A DNA stretch of 64,000 nt from Crocinitomicaceae bacterium (lineage in GTDB: Bacteria; Bacteroidota; Bacteroidia; Flavobacteriales_D; Crocinitomicaceae): contig JADJGJ010000002.1 in assembly GCA_016708105.1 (NCBI GenBank), positions 248,001-312,000 of the forward strand, written 5' to 3'. Both the position numbers and the translations under genes were made by a program. Below, one piece after another: positions 48,457 to 57,549 of the stretch (positions within the stretch are counted from its first letter, which is position 1; every line of letters starts with the position of its first letter). The notes below the pieces were generated by a model. That model saw nothing but the letters and a program-made list of their open reading frames with translations, had not been told where the DNA came from and did no database searches.

Positions 48457-49428
48457 TCAATTTAATTCATGTTTAATTACCTGAAGAATTTCGTAGGTAT
48501 TGGTGTCATAGACGTAAATCAAGAGATGAAATTCAGTGTTGTCCTGACCTGATGGGAGCTGGAATGAATAATCAAAGTAAGATTTTTGTCCAGTTTTGTG
48601 ATCTCCTGAAATAGTTTGTCCCCACGCTAGACCATCTAAACAACCTCTGAAAACAGAGTGATGCTCGTAGTCTTCAATGATAACTGTCATGCTATCTTGA
48701 GTTGCTTCAACATGATTTTCAAGCAAATAAACGACGGTGTTATAATCACCTGTTAAGTCTTCAAGAAATTCAATTTCAGTGTGCAGATAAAATCCGTTAG
48801 TTTCAGTGTAATAATTTGACTCAGCCTGAATGTTAACTTTTAAATCATTGTTGCTAATCACCTCATTCACGCGCGCTGCCCATTCTGTTTTAAATTGGAA
48901 CATTGTTGAACCTGCAAAAGTAATTCTATTGATTGTTCCTTGCGGATTACCGATAAATTGAACCGTTGTTCCACCATTGCCAAAGGTTGTTCCAATTTCT
49001 ATTCCTTCATCACAATAAAGTTGTTGACAGAATTCATTTTGTGGATTAGTTACTGTGCCGCAATCTGTAGCTACTGTTTGGAAATTTCCTAAACCGGTAG
49101 GGCTTGCGTGAATTGAAGCAACAAAAACGCGGTCAGAATTTGCTGCTTCAATGATTTTTGCTTCATAGGCTGCATCTGGGCAGTTTGGACATTTATGGCC
49201 AGTAAAATCTTCCAATAAAACATTGCGATCAGTATTCGGGTTTTGTGTAAATACTGGCCAATACATGTCAACATATTCTTGCCAGTTACCCGGATACAAA
49301 GTGGTGTCTAGTAAGATAGCCGGTTTAATTGGTTGCTCAACCTTATCGCATCCGGTGAAAACTAATACAACAAAAATTGCTGTGATTAGTTTAGAAATAT
49401 TTTTTATTGCTCTCATTGTATTATCCAA
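48457..49428 (-). CDS. Omp28-related lipoprotein with thioredoxin-like CxxC
   Basis: Surface or periplasmic lipoprotein of the Omp28-related family. Seen: lipobox VFTGC with Cys27, a thioredoxin-like core beginning RNVLLEDFTGHKCPNCPDAA with the CPNC pair at 80-83, then a beta-rich C-terminal half. 323 residues from ATG 49428; the ATG at 49416 is an alternative. Last gene of a minus-strand group TlpA-DUF6029-Omp28; only 26 bases follow the DUF6029 stop. The CxxC suggests a thiol-disulfide role, but this is not proven for the family. Confidence 0.82.
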   Translation of the reverse strand: MDNTMRAIKNISKLITAIFVVLVFTGCDKVEQPIKPAILLDTTLYPGNWQEYVDMYWPVFTQNPNTDRNVLLEDFTGHKCPNCPDAAYEAKIIEAANSDRVFVASIHASPTGLGNFQTVATDCGTVTNPQNEFCQQLYCDEGIEIGTTFGNGGTTVQFIGNPQGTINRITFAGSTMFQFKTEWAARVNEVISNNDLKVNIQAESNYYTETNGFYLHTEIEFLEDLTGDYNTVVYLLENHVEATQDSMTVIIEDYEHHSVFRGCLDGLAWGQTISGDHKTGQKSYFDYSFQLPSGQDNTEFHLLIYVYDTNTYEILQVIKHELN

Positions 49429-49454
49429 GATTAAAATACACTTTGTTAATTAAA

Positions 49455-51119
49455 TCAGAAGCTGGTTGTAAATGTTACAGTAAGACCTGATGTAGCTGGC
49501 ACTGCTCTGCAGACACCTCCGATACAAAAAATTCCTTCACGCTGCTTGCCATAGGTTATAGATAAACGGCTGGCACCAAAAATATAACCTGCTGAACCAA
49601 TAAGATAGTGCGTCCTTTTATCAGGATTTGGATTGCCATAATTATATTGATCCATCACAGCGAAATAGAATTTTGGTGAAATACTATATTCAATTAAAAA
49701 AGTTGCCCAGTCTCCTTTGTCTTGTTTCACTCCGTTTTCTTTTTTTGTCCAAAGGCCTTGGAGTTCCATACGCACAGAATGCTTTTTATTGATTTTGTAT
49801 AAAATTTCTGAAGTGAAAATATGGCAATTGATCATTCCATGTGCATCTTTTGAAACGTCATTAACATTGTCATTAAAATCAAAATGGAAATATTTTACCG
49901 TGAGTTTCCATGATTTGTTCAGTGTACGTTTTATTTCAATGTTGAAATCACGATAGTAGAGACTGTCACTTTTATCAAACGGTCTGGTTTCATAGATGAC
50001 CATGCTTGAATCAGATAAATCAATATTGCTGGTGTGTCTCACCGGACGATAAGAGGTTGCAAAATTGATGTTGATTTCAGTGCCGTATTTACCACCAAGT
50101 TTTGTCTCTTTTGGAATTTTATAAAAGATATCAATCTGGTATGCAACTTCGCCTAGTGGTTGGGTAGCATAAGGATACAAGGATGCGGCAAGATTTTCAG
50201 TATGTGATCGAGTGAGTGCAGGAAGAAAATTCATATTGAGTGAAGTGAGTTTTGCATTTGGATCAACCCGATAACTCATATTGTCTATTGACTTTCCGTA
50301 GAGAATAATTCCCAGACCTTTTTGAGAGTATCCAAAATTTACATAAGCTGCATGACCATTGTTGAAGATGTAATTATTATCAGAAGAAGGGTCATTTTCT
50401 TTCATCACATATTCGGCGTTGAAGAAAAATCGTGCATATTTCATTTCAATTCTTCCACCATAAGAACCTACGTTTTGAGGCATATTATAAGTGGGGTGTG
50501 TAACTTTTTGGTATTTGCTTACAAAACTTCCACCAACTGTGAGTTTGAATTTTGAGTCAGCCAGCAAATTCATAAACGATGAGAAATCAATTGAACCGTC
50601 AAAACCGCGCACTAATCCATCTGAGTTCACTAAACCATCATCAAATGTTCTACGCATTTTACCATAAACTGCTTTGATTTCAAGACCAGGCATTGGTCTA
50701 AGTCTTAAGTTGAGACCATCCATGGCATTGTCAAGACCAAGTTGTCTTTGCTCATAAGAGCGAAATATCATTCCGTTTCCAAATTGTTCATAGAAATTCC
50801 CAACAGTGAAGTCAACTTGTTCGGTTGAATATCCTACATTTCTATAACCAATTCCCGTGCCTGAGAAGTAATCAGGATAACCGACAATTCTTGGAAGGTA
50901 AGATTCAAAGCGAACCCCACTGTGAAATCCTTTATAGCTCATGTTTACCAAAGCATAATTATTCATTACACTTTTTTCAACCGGTTGCTGAGCGTCAATT
51001 AATGTGTCTTCAAAAAGATATTGAAATGTAGTTTCAACGTTACCGGTTACATTGATTCCTTCTTGTTGTGCAAATACGCCGAGAGATCCGCACAGAAACG
51101 GAAGTAATATTTTTTTCAT
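49455..51119 (-). CDS. DUF6029 family outer-membrane beta-barrel-like protein
   Basis: Secreted protein of a Bacteroidota-specific family of unknown function. Seen: signal peptide ending GVFAQQ, then VTGNVETTFQYLFEDTLIDA, GYRNVGYSTEQVDFTVGNFYEQFGNGMIFRSYEQRQLGLDNAMDG, and many alternating strand-like segments to a C-terminal VTFTTSF ending in Phe, as expected for an outer-membrane barrel. 554 residues. Between the TlpA-like gene (40 bases) and the Omp28 gene (26 bases), so most likely one operon. Confidence 0.82.
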   Translation of the reverse strand: MKKILLPFLCGSLGVFAQQEGINVTGNVETTFQYLFEDTLIDAQQPVEKSVMNNYALVNMSYKGFHSGVRFESYLPRIVGYPDYFSGTGIGYRNVGYSTEQVDFTVGNFYEQFGNGMIFRSYEQRQLGLDNAMDGLNLRLRPMPGLEIKAVYGKMRRTFDDGLVNSDGLVRGFDGSIDFSSFMNLLADSKFKLTVGGSFVSKYQKVTHPTYNMPQNVGSYGGRIEMKYARFFFNAEYVMKENDPSSDNNYIFNNGHAAYVNFGYSQKGLGIILYGKSIDNMSYRVDPNAKLTSLNMNFLPALTRSHTENLAASLYPYATQPLGEVAYQIDIFYKIPKETKLGGKYGTEININFATSYRPVRHTSNIDLSDSSMVIYETRPFDKSDSLYYRDFNIEIKRTLNKSWKLTVKYFHFDFNDNVNDVSKDAHGMINCHIFTSEILYKINKKHSVRMELQGLWTKKENGVKQDKGDWATFLIEYSISPKFYFAVMDQYNYGNPNPDKRTHYLIGSAGYIFGASRLSITYGKQREGIFCIGGVCRAVPATSGLTVTFTTSF

Positions 51120-51159
51120 TGACTAGATGGATTTAGGAACGGGATTGGAATTATCTCTG

Positions 51160-51675
51160 CTATTTAGCGCTGATTTCTTTCACATGTTCATACAGTACTT
51201 CTTCATCTCCCGGTACAAAATTATTATGAGAGTAAACAATATTTCCTTCCCCGTCAAGTAAAAAAGTGTGAGGTACATTATTTACACCAAGCGCTCTTTT
51301 AAATTCTCCGTTTGGATCCATCCAGATGTCATATTCCCAGCCTGCGGCATTAACAACTGACTCAACGCTGTTGGCTGTTTTTTGATCATCAATAGATACC
51401 GCAATTAGTTTTACTCCTGTTTCCTCTTGCCAAGTTTCATATTCTTCAGCAATGGTGTTTAACTCTAACTTGCATGGTTTGCACCATGTTGCCCAAAAAG
51501 AAATAACAATAGGTTTGCCGTCATTAGATACTTCAGCTGTATTAATTGGATTACCGGCCATATCTTTAATATTTACCGATGGTAATTTTTTACCTGGATT
51601 TGTCTCATCTGTAAGTGATGGTGAAAATGCCAGAAACGCTGCGCTGGCAATTGATAATAGAAATAATTTTTTCAT
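51160..51675 (-). CDS. TlpA-like periplasmic thioredoxin
   Basis: Exported thiol-disulfide protein of the TlpA/ResA group. Seen: signal peptide MKKLFLLSIASAAFLAFSPS, the active site SFWATWCKPCKLE with Cys65 and Cys68, a VKLIAVSIDDQ strand, and the cis-Pro segment VNNVPHTFLLDGEG. 171 residues. First gene of the TlpA-DUF6029-Omp28 group. Probable reductant of surface or cytochrome-maturation thiols; the partner is unknown, though the two following genes are candidates. Confidence 0.9.
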   Translation of the reverse strand: MKKLFLLSIASAAFLAFSPSLTDETNPGKKLPSVNIKDMAGNPINTAEVSNDGKPIVISFWATWCKPCKLELNTIAEEYETWQEETGVKLIAVSIDDQKTANSVESVVNAAGWEYDIWMDPNGEFKRALGVNNVPHTFLLDGEGNIVYSHNNFVPGDEEVLYEHVKEISAK

Positions 51676-51816
51676 TGTTTTTTGTTTTAATATTTCTGAT
51701 TCAAAAACCAGACCAATTTTTTACTGAGTAAATATAGGAGAAAGAGATGGAATGAAGGAATCATTGAGAAATTTATCCTTGAATTCCTAAAAAGATAGAT
51801 GTTGTCTATTAATAAT

Positions 51817-51852
51817 AAAAAAACCCGGTTGCCAAAAGACAACCGGGTTTTT
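51817..51852 (-). terminator. Terminator of the T9SS thioredoxin-like gene
   Basis: Stem AAAAACCCGGTTG / CAACCGGGTTTTT with an eight-base loop, 21 bases downstream of the stop codon at 51874 on the minus strand. Confidence 0.9.
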
Positions 51853-51873
51853 CAATCTTGTATTTACACTTAA

Positions 51874-53451
51874 TTATTTTGCAACAGAGAAGCGTTTTGT
51901 CATAACAGTACCGTTTACGGTAATGTTGATCAAGTACATTCCTGCTTCAAGGTCAGTAGTGTTAACATTTACTTTTTGAGCACCGTTTACCTCACCCATA
52001 TTGTTCGTATAAACAACTTGTCCAAGTGTGTTAACAATTTGGATAGTTACATCAGAAGCAGAAGTAATATTGAACTCAATATTTGTTTGCTCAGATGCCG
52101 GGTTAGGATATACTGTAGCATCTTCAACAGTTTGGATGTTTTCAATTCCTGTGAAACCACCATCACCAGCTGTAGTTACTTCGAAAGCATAAGTACCCAT
52201 AGAACCATAGTTCACAGCGAAGCTTCCATTGTATCCGCTTTCAGATTCAAGGTTTAATTGACCATCAGCGCTCGTACCGGTGCCACCAACTGCACCATCA
52301 TTACCTAACATACCATCACCATAATCATCAAACATTAAGAAGTGGTAGCAACCAGCAGTAAGACCATACCATGTTACATTGCGCACAATTCCTTGTCCTG
52401 AACCAGAACCAGTCCATGTTCCAATTGCATTGAAATCAACTAGACCAGGATAAGTTCCACCGTTTCCTTGAGAATAAGCCGCTGCAGGGTCAGTGATTGT
52501 AGGAGTGCCTGAAGCAAGTAATACACCTACTTCTGATCCCCAAGCATCCATGGTCATGTGAAGAACTAGGTCACCTGTTCCAACGTTTGCTGCGTTAGTT
52601 ACAGTAACAGGCGTGCTCACACCATTGTTTAATGCATCATCGTCAGTATCAGTGATAGCTGTAATATAGTTATAAGTTCCAGCAGAAAGAGAAACATCAA
52701 CAGTTACAACAGTAGCTTCATAAGGATCAAGGTTAACAGAAACTGTGGTAGTTCCAACTGGTGTCATTCCATCTAACACTGCTACAGTTTTAGAACCAGT
52801 GATGTTAGCAGTAGAATAGTTTTGAATAACTACTTCAAAAGTTACTGTTGTTGATCCGCCACCGCAAGTAACAGCCGTAGCCGGAGTATTGTTTGTAATT
52901 GCACGCAAGTCATTTGCATCAGTAGCAACACCGCCGCAATCAGCAACAGCAGCTTCCCATGCAGCTTGGTTTACCTGACCCACTTCAGTAACTGTTCTGT
53001 CAGGGCAAATAAGAATAAGCGTAGGATAATAAGCAAGGTTCATCATACCTGCAATAACATCATCATTACACATTGGGTATGGAGTACCAGTAATCCAGTC
53101 TCCTTGAGATGATCCACCGCCATCCATGTCAGCTTCTGGCTCACCTGAGTCAGCTTCAACTCCCGCAATAAAAACATCTCCAGAACCACCGTATCCTATT
53201 GAATTGTATACGTCTTCCAATGTTCCGCCAGTATGATATGACCAGCATGGACCACACCAAACAGCAAACATGTCAATAATAACCGGGGTACCTGAGTCAA
53301 GAATAGAGTCAACGTCAAAAACCGGACCTGACTGGAACTCATCAAGTATCAACCCTCCAGGATAAATACCATTATCTGGTAATTGCGCGTTTGCCTGTAT
53401 ACCCACAGTAACAGCAGCAGCAATACCTAAACCTTGTAACATTTTTTTCAT
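51874..53451 (-). CDS. T9SS type A secreted protein with thioredoxin-like domain
   Basis: Large secreted protein. Seen: signal peptide (MLQGLGIAAAVTVGIQANAQ), a thioredoxin-like domain with IIDMFAVWCGPCWSYH (Cys66, Cys69), a CARDB-like region (VTFEVVIQNYSTANITGSKTV..), a Gly/Thr-rich middle with TAGCYHFLMFDDYGDGM, and a C-terminal type A sorting domain starting VYPNPASEQTNIEFN and ending GTVMTKRFSVAK. 525 residues. It has its own strong promoter and terminator and lies upstream of the TlpA operon. Probably secreted and attached at the cell surface; whether the CGPC site is active outside the cell is unknown. Confidence 0.88.
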   Translation of the reverse strand: MKKMLQGLGIAAAVTVGIQANAQLPDNGIYPGGLILDEFQSGPVFDVDSILDSGTPVIIDMFAVWCGPCWSYHTGGTLEDVYNSIGYGGSGDVFIAGVEADSGEPEADMDGGGSSQGDWITGTPYPMCNDDVIAGMMNLAYYPTLILICPDRTVTEVGQVNQAAWEAAVADCGGVATDANDLRAITNNTPATAVTCGGGSTTVTFEVVIQNYSTANITGSKTVAVLDGMTPVGTTTVSVNLDPYEATVVTVDVSLSAGTYNYITAITDTDDDALNNGVSTPVTVTNAANVGTGDLVLHMTMDAWGSEVGVLLASGTPTITDPAAAYSQGNGGTYPGLVDFNAIGTWTGSGSGQGIVRNVTWYGLTAGCYHFLMFDDYGDGMLGNDGAVGGTGTSADGQLNLESESGYNGSFAVNYGSMGTYAFEVTTAGDGGFTGIENIQTVEDATVYPNPASEQTNIEFNITSASDVTIQIVNTLGQVVYTNNMGEVNGAQKVNVNTTDLEAGMYLINITVNGTVMTKRFSVAK

Positions 53452-53480
53452 GATAAATCAATTATTTAAGATTAGCGTTT

Positions 53481-53510
53481 CAAATATATAACAACAGCCG
53501 CAAATCTCAA
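53481..53510 (-). promoter_or_regulatory. Promoter of the T9SS thioredoxin-like gene
   Basis: The minus strand reads TTG (53510-53508), a 19-base spacer and TATATTTG (53488-53481). Exact match to the Bacteroidota form, 29 bases before the start codon. Confidence 0.6.
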
Positions 53511-53628
53511 CACTCAGGTTCTATTCAATTCTTGGGTTCCTAAAAATTACTTAAATTTTTTCAATAGGTTTTGGAACAAACTTTGCTTGATAGTTTTCGT
53601 ATATTTACCTGACAATACGTTTATACTT

Positions 53629-54348
53629 ATGAAAAACATTTTTACTATCGGCTTTACAATTGCACTTGGTGGTGTTTCCTTTGCACAAGACTTGGAGTTT
53701 CATGAAAACGGTGTTGCAATTTCAGGAACCGTAATCACCATAGACAGTTCTGAAACCTGTGACCATACTCTTGGAAACTATTACATCGTTAACAAAACAT
53801 CAGGTCCATTAACTATTTCTTGGTCACGTACACGGGCAGCTCACATGAGTCCTTATACAGATCAAATTTGTGATGATATTTTATGTTTTGACGCTTCAAA
53901 CACTACAGTTTACCAAAGACCAACCACTATGACAGTTGCTGCCGGAGATTCAACCGTTTTTCAACCAAAAGTTTATCCGTATGATACTCCCGGATGTGCC
54001 ATCTATACCTATAAAGCCTATACTGGTCTGGGTACTTTTCAAGATTCTATTCAGGTGAAGTATCGTTTTGGCGGACAAGATTGTTTTCTTGAGACACCAA
54101 CAGAAGAAATTGTCTACAGTGTATATCCTAACCCGGCTTCTGATCAGTTGAACATTAAATTGAATACCGGAGGAAATGCTGTGCAGTTGAAATTATTCAA
54201 TATTATGGGTGAGCTTGTGATGAAAACGCAGCTAGTTGAAGGTAATAATACTGTTTCATTGAATGATTTAACTAACGGCATCTACTTTTATTCTATTATA
54301 AAAAATGGTGAGGTAGTTGAAACTCGAAAATTGATTATCAAACATTAA
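53629..54348 (+). CDS. T9SS type A secreted protein of unknown function
   Basis: Small secreted protein. Seen: signal peptide MKNIFTIGFTIALGGVSFAQ, a single beta-sandwich-like region with cysteines that could pair (ETCDHTL, DQICDDILCFD, PGCAIYTY, GGQDCFLE), and a C-terminal type A sorting domain VYPNPASDQLNIKLN ending ETRKLIIKH. 239 residues from the ATG at 53629; the in-frame start 14 codons upstream would put extra residues before a clean signal peptide and is unlikely. The central domain is not recognised. Confidence 0.82.
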   Translation: MKNIFTIGFTIALGGVSFAQDLEFHENGVAISGTVITIDSSETCDHTLGNYYIVNKTSGPLTISWSRTRAAHMSPYTDQICDDILCFDASNTTVYQRPTTMTVAAGDSTVFQPKVYPYDTPGCAIYTYKAYTGLGTFQDSIQVKYRFGGQDCFLETPTEEIVYSVYPNPASDQLNIKLNTGGNAVQLKLFNIMGELVMKTQLVEGNNTVSLNDLTNGIYFYSIIKNGEVVETRKLIIKH

Positions 54349-54372
54349 TCATCATTCAAATCGAATTTTCAG

Positions 54373-54397
54373 AAGGGACTCTAACGGGTCCCTTTTT
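54373..54397 (+). terminator. Terminator after the small T9SS protein gene
   Basis: Stem AAGGGAC / GTCCCTT with an eight-base loop and a T-run, between convergent genes; it slightly overlaps the sirtuin stop codon. Confidence 0.8.
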
Positions 54398-55109
54398 ATT
54401 TTGTGCTCTTGGAATCCTGAATTAATTTTTCAACCAGCATTGGAACCTGTTCTGAGGCTTTTCCCTTCAAATGTTTCAGGTTTTTATATTTAATATTGGT
54501 TAGATCATTCAGATCAATAATAAATTTAGATGCGGCAGTTGGACAAACGTACACCAGATTTGCAGCCGGATACACATTCAAAGATGTGCCGATAACGATA
54601 AACACATCAGCCAATCGCGCAATATCTTCAGCGTCATACATGCGCGGAACTGGTTCACCAAACCATACAACATGAGGTCTCATTTGGTGACCGTCAGGAG
54701 CTTTGTCACCTAACTTAATTTTTTTATTACCAATATGAAATGTGGTTTCTTCATCTTCTACACTTCTTGCTTTCAAAATTTCACCATGCAAGTGAAGTAC
54801 CTTTGAAGATCCTGCCCTTTCATGTAAGTCATCTATATTTTGAGTAATTATTTCAACATCAAAATGCTTTTCCAACTCAACCAGGGCTGTATGTGCGGCA
54901 TTTGGTTTGGCATTGACCGCAAGTTCTCGGCGCCTGTTATAGAATTCTAATACAAGTTCAGGATTTTTATGCCATGCTTCAGGAGTAGCAACATCATTGA
55001 TGTCATATTCATCCCACAAGCCGCCTTTGTCTCTAAAAGTGCCTAGGCCGCTCTCAGCACTGATGCCGGCGCCGGTAAGAATGACTATTTTTTTTAATGC
55101 AGATTCCAT
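54396..55109 (-). CDS. cobB: NAD-dependent protein deacylase (sirtuin), zinc-cysteine-less form
   Basis: NAD-dependent removal of acyl groups from protein lysines. Seen: GAGISAESGLGTFRD (residues 13-27), TQNIDDLHERAG (89-100), catalytic His108 in HLHGE, RPHVVWFGEPVP and GTSLNVYPAA. Tyr57 and Arg60 (FYNRR) form the Y-x-x-R pair that in SIRT5/CobB-type enzymes recognises succinyl or malonyl lysine. The four zinc-binding cysteines expected between His108 and RPHVVWFGE are absent: the only Cys lies near residue 190. 237 residues. Confidence 0.9.
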   Translation of the reverse strand: MESALKKIVILTGAGISAESGLGTFRDKGGLWDEYDINDVATPEAWHKNPELVLEFYNRRRELAVNAKPNAAHTALVELEKHFDVEIITQNIDDLHERAGSSKVLHLHGEILKARSVEDEETTFHIGNKKIKLGDKAPDGHQMRPHVVWFGEPVPRMYDAEDIARLADVFIVIGTSLNVYPAANLVYVCPTAASKFIIDLNDLTNIKYKNLKHLKGKASEQVPMLVEKLIQDSKSTK

Positions 55110-55122
55110 ACTGAATAGCAGC

Positions 55123-55150
55123 TAAAGGTAGTAATTTATTGAAACGACAA
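55123..55150 (-). promoter_or_regulatory. Candidate promoter of the sirtuin gene
   Basis: The minus strand reads TTG, a 17-base spacer and TACCTTTA, which differs from TAnnTTTG only at the last base; it lies 13 bases from the start codon. Confidence 0.4.
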
Positions 55151-55248
55151 GGATTGATTTTGATAGGATGACCAATCTCAACACAATTACTTTTGTTTTG
55201 AAATAATCAGACCATTAGGCTGAGTATCGGTTATTCCGACAGTTTTCT

Positions 55249-55256
55249 TAAATTTG
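55249..55256 (+). promoter_or_regulatory. Candidate -7 element for maeB-ruvA-sprA
   Basis: TAAATTTG, 22 bases before the maeB start codon. No exact TTG at the expected upstream distance. Confidence 0.4.
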
Positions 55257-55278
55257 GCGCCTTATCAAATTTAATTCA

Positions 55279-57549
55279 ATGGCTAAAGTCAGACAACAGG
55301 ATGCCCTGGAATATCATGCATGCGGCAGACCCGGTAAAATTGAAGTCATTCCAACCAAACCTACTAGCTCACAACGTGATTTATCACTGGCGTACTCACC
55401 CGGTGTTGCAGACCCTTGTCTGGCAATTGCAGAAAATAAAGAGGACGTATATAAATACACGGCTAAGGGAAATCTGGTGGCTGTTATTTCCAACGGTACG
55501 GCTGTATTAGGCTTGGGTGATATTGGGCCCGAAGCTGCAAAGCCGGTAATGGAAGGTAAAGGTTTGCTATTTAAAATTTTTGCAGACATTGACGTTTTTG
55601 ATATTGAAGTTGATGCAAAAGATCCGGATGCATTTATTGCTACCGTTAAAGCAATTGCTCCTACATTTGGTGGCATTAATTTGGAAGACATCAAAGCACC
55701 TGAATGTTTTGAAATTGAACGCAGGTTAAAAGAAGAATTGAACATTCCGCTCATGCATGATGACCAGCATGGAACAGCAATTATCACGTCAGCTGCCTTG
55801 CTCAATGCGCTTGAACTTGCAAAGAAGAAAATTGACAAAATAAAAATTGTCATTGTTGGAGCAGGTGCCGCGGCATATTCTTGTACAAAATTATACGTTG
55901 CCTTAGGTGCAAAAAAAGAAAATATTTTTATGTATGATAGCAAGGGTTTACTTTGCAAAAAAAGAAAAGATCTTGATCAGCATAAAAAAGATTTTGCAAC
56001 CCATGCCAATGATATAGCGCTGGAAACAGCCATGAAAACCGCAGATTTATTTTTAGGTCTTTCAAAAGGTGGTTTGATTTCAAAAGCTATGATTAAATCC
56101 ATGCCAAAAAATCCTATTGTATTTGCGTTGGCCAACCCTGTTCCTGAAATTTCTTATGAAGATGCCACCTCAGTGAGAAAAGATATTATCATGGCAACCG
56201 GTAGGTCTGACACGCCTAATCAAGTGAATAATGTGCTTGGATTTCCATTTATTTTCAGAGGGGCACTTGATGTCAGGGCAACATGCATAAATGAAGAAAT
56301 GAAATTGGCTGCCGTGAAAGCAATTGCTGCGTTAGCAAAAGAACCGGTACCTGAAGAAGTGAATGAAGCCTACGGAGCAAAAAATATTTCATTCGGAAAA
56401 GAATCTATCATACCAAAGCCGCTTGACTCGCGATTATTGACCGCAGTTGCTCCTGCGGTTGCAAAGGCTGCCATCAAATCAGGTGTTGCACAGCGAGTGA
56501 TAAAAGATTGGGAAAAGTACGAAGACGAGTTAAAGCAACGTTTGGGATTAGATAACAAGCTGGTAAATTTTTTAACTGAAAAGGCAATTAAAAATCCTAA
56601 AAGAGTAGTGTTTGCTGAAGCAGATAATTATAAAGTACTTAAAGCGGCACAAATTGCACATGAAGAAGGTTTTGCTTTTCCAATTCTGCTTGGGCGACGA
56701 GAAAAAATTCTTGAATTGATTCGTGAAAATAATCTTGAGTTTGACAATCCTGAAATTGTTGATCCAAAAGAAGAGTCAGAGGTGAAGAATTGTGAACGTT
56801 ATGGTAAAATGTTTTTTGAGAAAAGAAAACGCAAAGGAATTACCTTGTTTGAAGCGACAAAATTAATGCGTGAACGAAATTTCTACGGCGCCATGATGGT
56901 TGAAACGGATGAAGCAGATGCGCTGATTTCAGGTATTACGCGCAAATACAGTGATGTAATTAAACCGGCACTGCAAGTTGTGGGCACAAAAGAAGGTGTT
57001 TCAAAAGTTGCCGGCATGTATATTTTGGCAACAAAACGCGGCCCTTTATTTTTGGCTGACACAACGGTGAATATTGATCCATCTGCTGAAGATCTTGCTG
57101 AAATAACAGCCTTAGTTGCAAAACAGGTTCGCAGACTAAATATTCAGCCTCGTATAGCCTTGTTGTCATATTCTAATTTCGGATCTTCACTTACACCTGA
57201 TGCAATAAAAATGAGTCAGGCTGTGAAACTGATAAAAGAGCGTCACCCAAATTTGATTGTAGATGGAGAAATTCAAGCAAATTTTGCGTTAAATAATGAT
57301 TTGCTGGTTGATAAATTTGATTTCTCAACGCTGGCAAATAAAAATGTAAATACCCTAATTTTTCCAAATTTATCAGCTGGAAATATTGCCTATAAGTTAC
57401 TGCAAGAAATGCTTGAAGATGTTGAAGCAATTGGTCCAATTTTGCTTGGTACAAAAAAATCAATTCACGTTTTACAACTTGGAAGTTCAGTGAGAGAAAT
57501 CACCAATATGATTAAAATTGCTGTACTTGACGCACAAATAAAATTATAA
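55279..57549 (+). CDS. maeB: NADP-dependent malic enzyme with phosphate-acetyltransferase-like C-terminal domain
   Basis: Oxidative decarboxylation of malate to pyruvate with NADP. Seen: N-terminal malic domain (YSPGVADPCLAI, then DDQHGTAIITSAALLNAL near residue 160), an NAD(P)-binding Rossmann segment IVIVGAGAAAYSC near 195, VFALANPVPEIS, and a C-terminal phosphotransacetylase-like domain from about residue 430 (RVVFAEADNYKVLKAA, ALISGITRKYSDVIKPALQ). In MaeB the second domain is regulatory and not thought to be catalytic. 756 residues, normal length. The stop abuts the ruvA ATG. Confidence 0.95.
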   Translation: MAKVRQQDALEYHACGRPGKIEVIPTKPTSSQRDLSLAYSPGVADPCLAIAENKEDVYKYTAKGNLVAVISNGTAVLGLGDIGPEAAKPVMEGKGLLFKIFADIDVFDIEVDAKDPDAFIATVKAIAPTFGGINLEDIKAPECFEIERRLKEELNIPLMHDDQHGTAIITSAALLNALELAKKKIDKIKIVIVGAGAAAYSCTKLYVALGAKKENIFMYDSKGLLCKKRKDLDQHKKDFATHANDIALETAMKTADLFLGLSKGGLISKAMIKSMPKNPIVFALANPVPEISYEDATSVRKDIIMATGRSDTPNQVNNVLGFPFIFRGALDVRATCINEEMKLAAVKAIAALAKEPVPEEVNEAYGAKNISFGKESIIPKPLDSRLLTAVAPAVAKAAIKSGVAQRVIKDWEKYEDELKQRLGLDNKLVNFLTEKAIKNPKRVVFAEADNYKVLKAAQIAHEEGFAFPILLGRREKILELIRENNLEFDNPEIVDPKEESEVKNCERYGKMFFEKRKRKGITLFEATKLMRERNFYGAMMVETDEADALISGITRKYSDVIKPALQVVGTKEGVSKVAGMYILATKRGPLFLADTTVNIDPSAEDLAEITALVAKQVRRLNIQPRIALLSYSNFGSSLTPDAIKMSQAVKLIKERHPNLIVDGEIQANFALNNDLLVDKFDFSTLANKNVNTLIFPNLSAGNIAYKLLQEMLEDVEAIGPILLGTKKSIHVLQLGSSVREITNMIKIAVLDAQIKL

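Noticed and set aside
55314..55958. 214-codon minus-strand open frame within maeB
   Set aside because: Shadow of the malic enzyme frame; no recognisable domain or start context.
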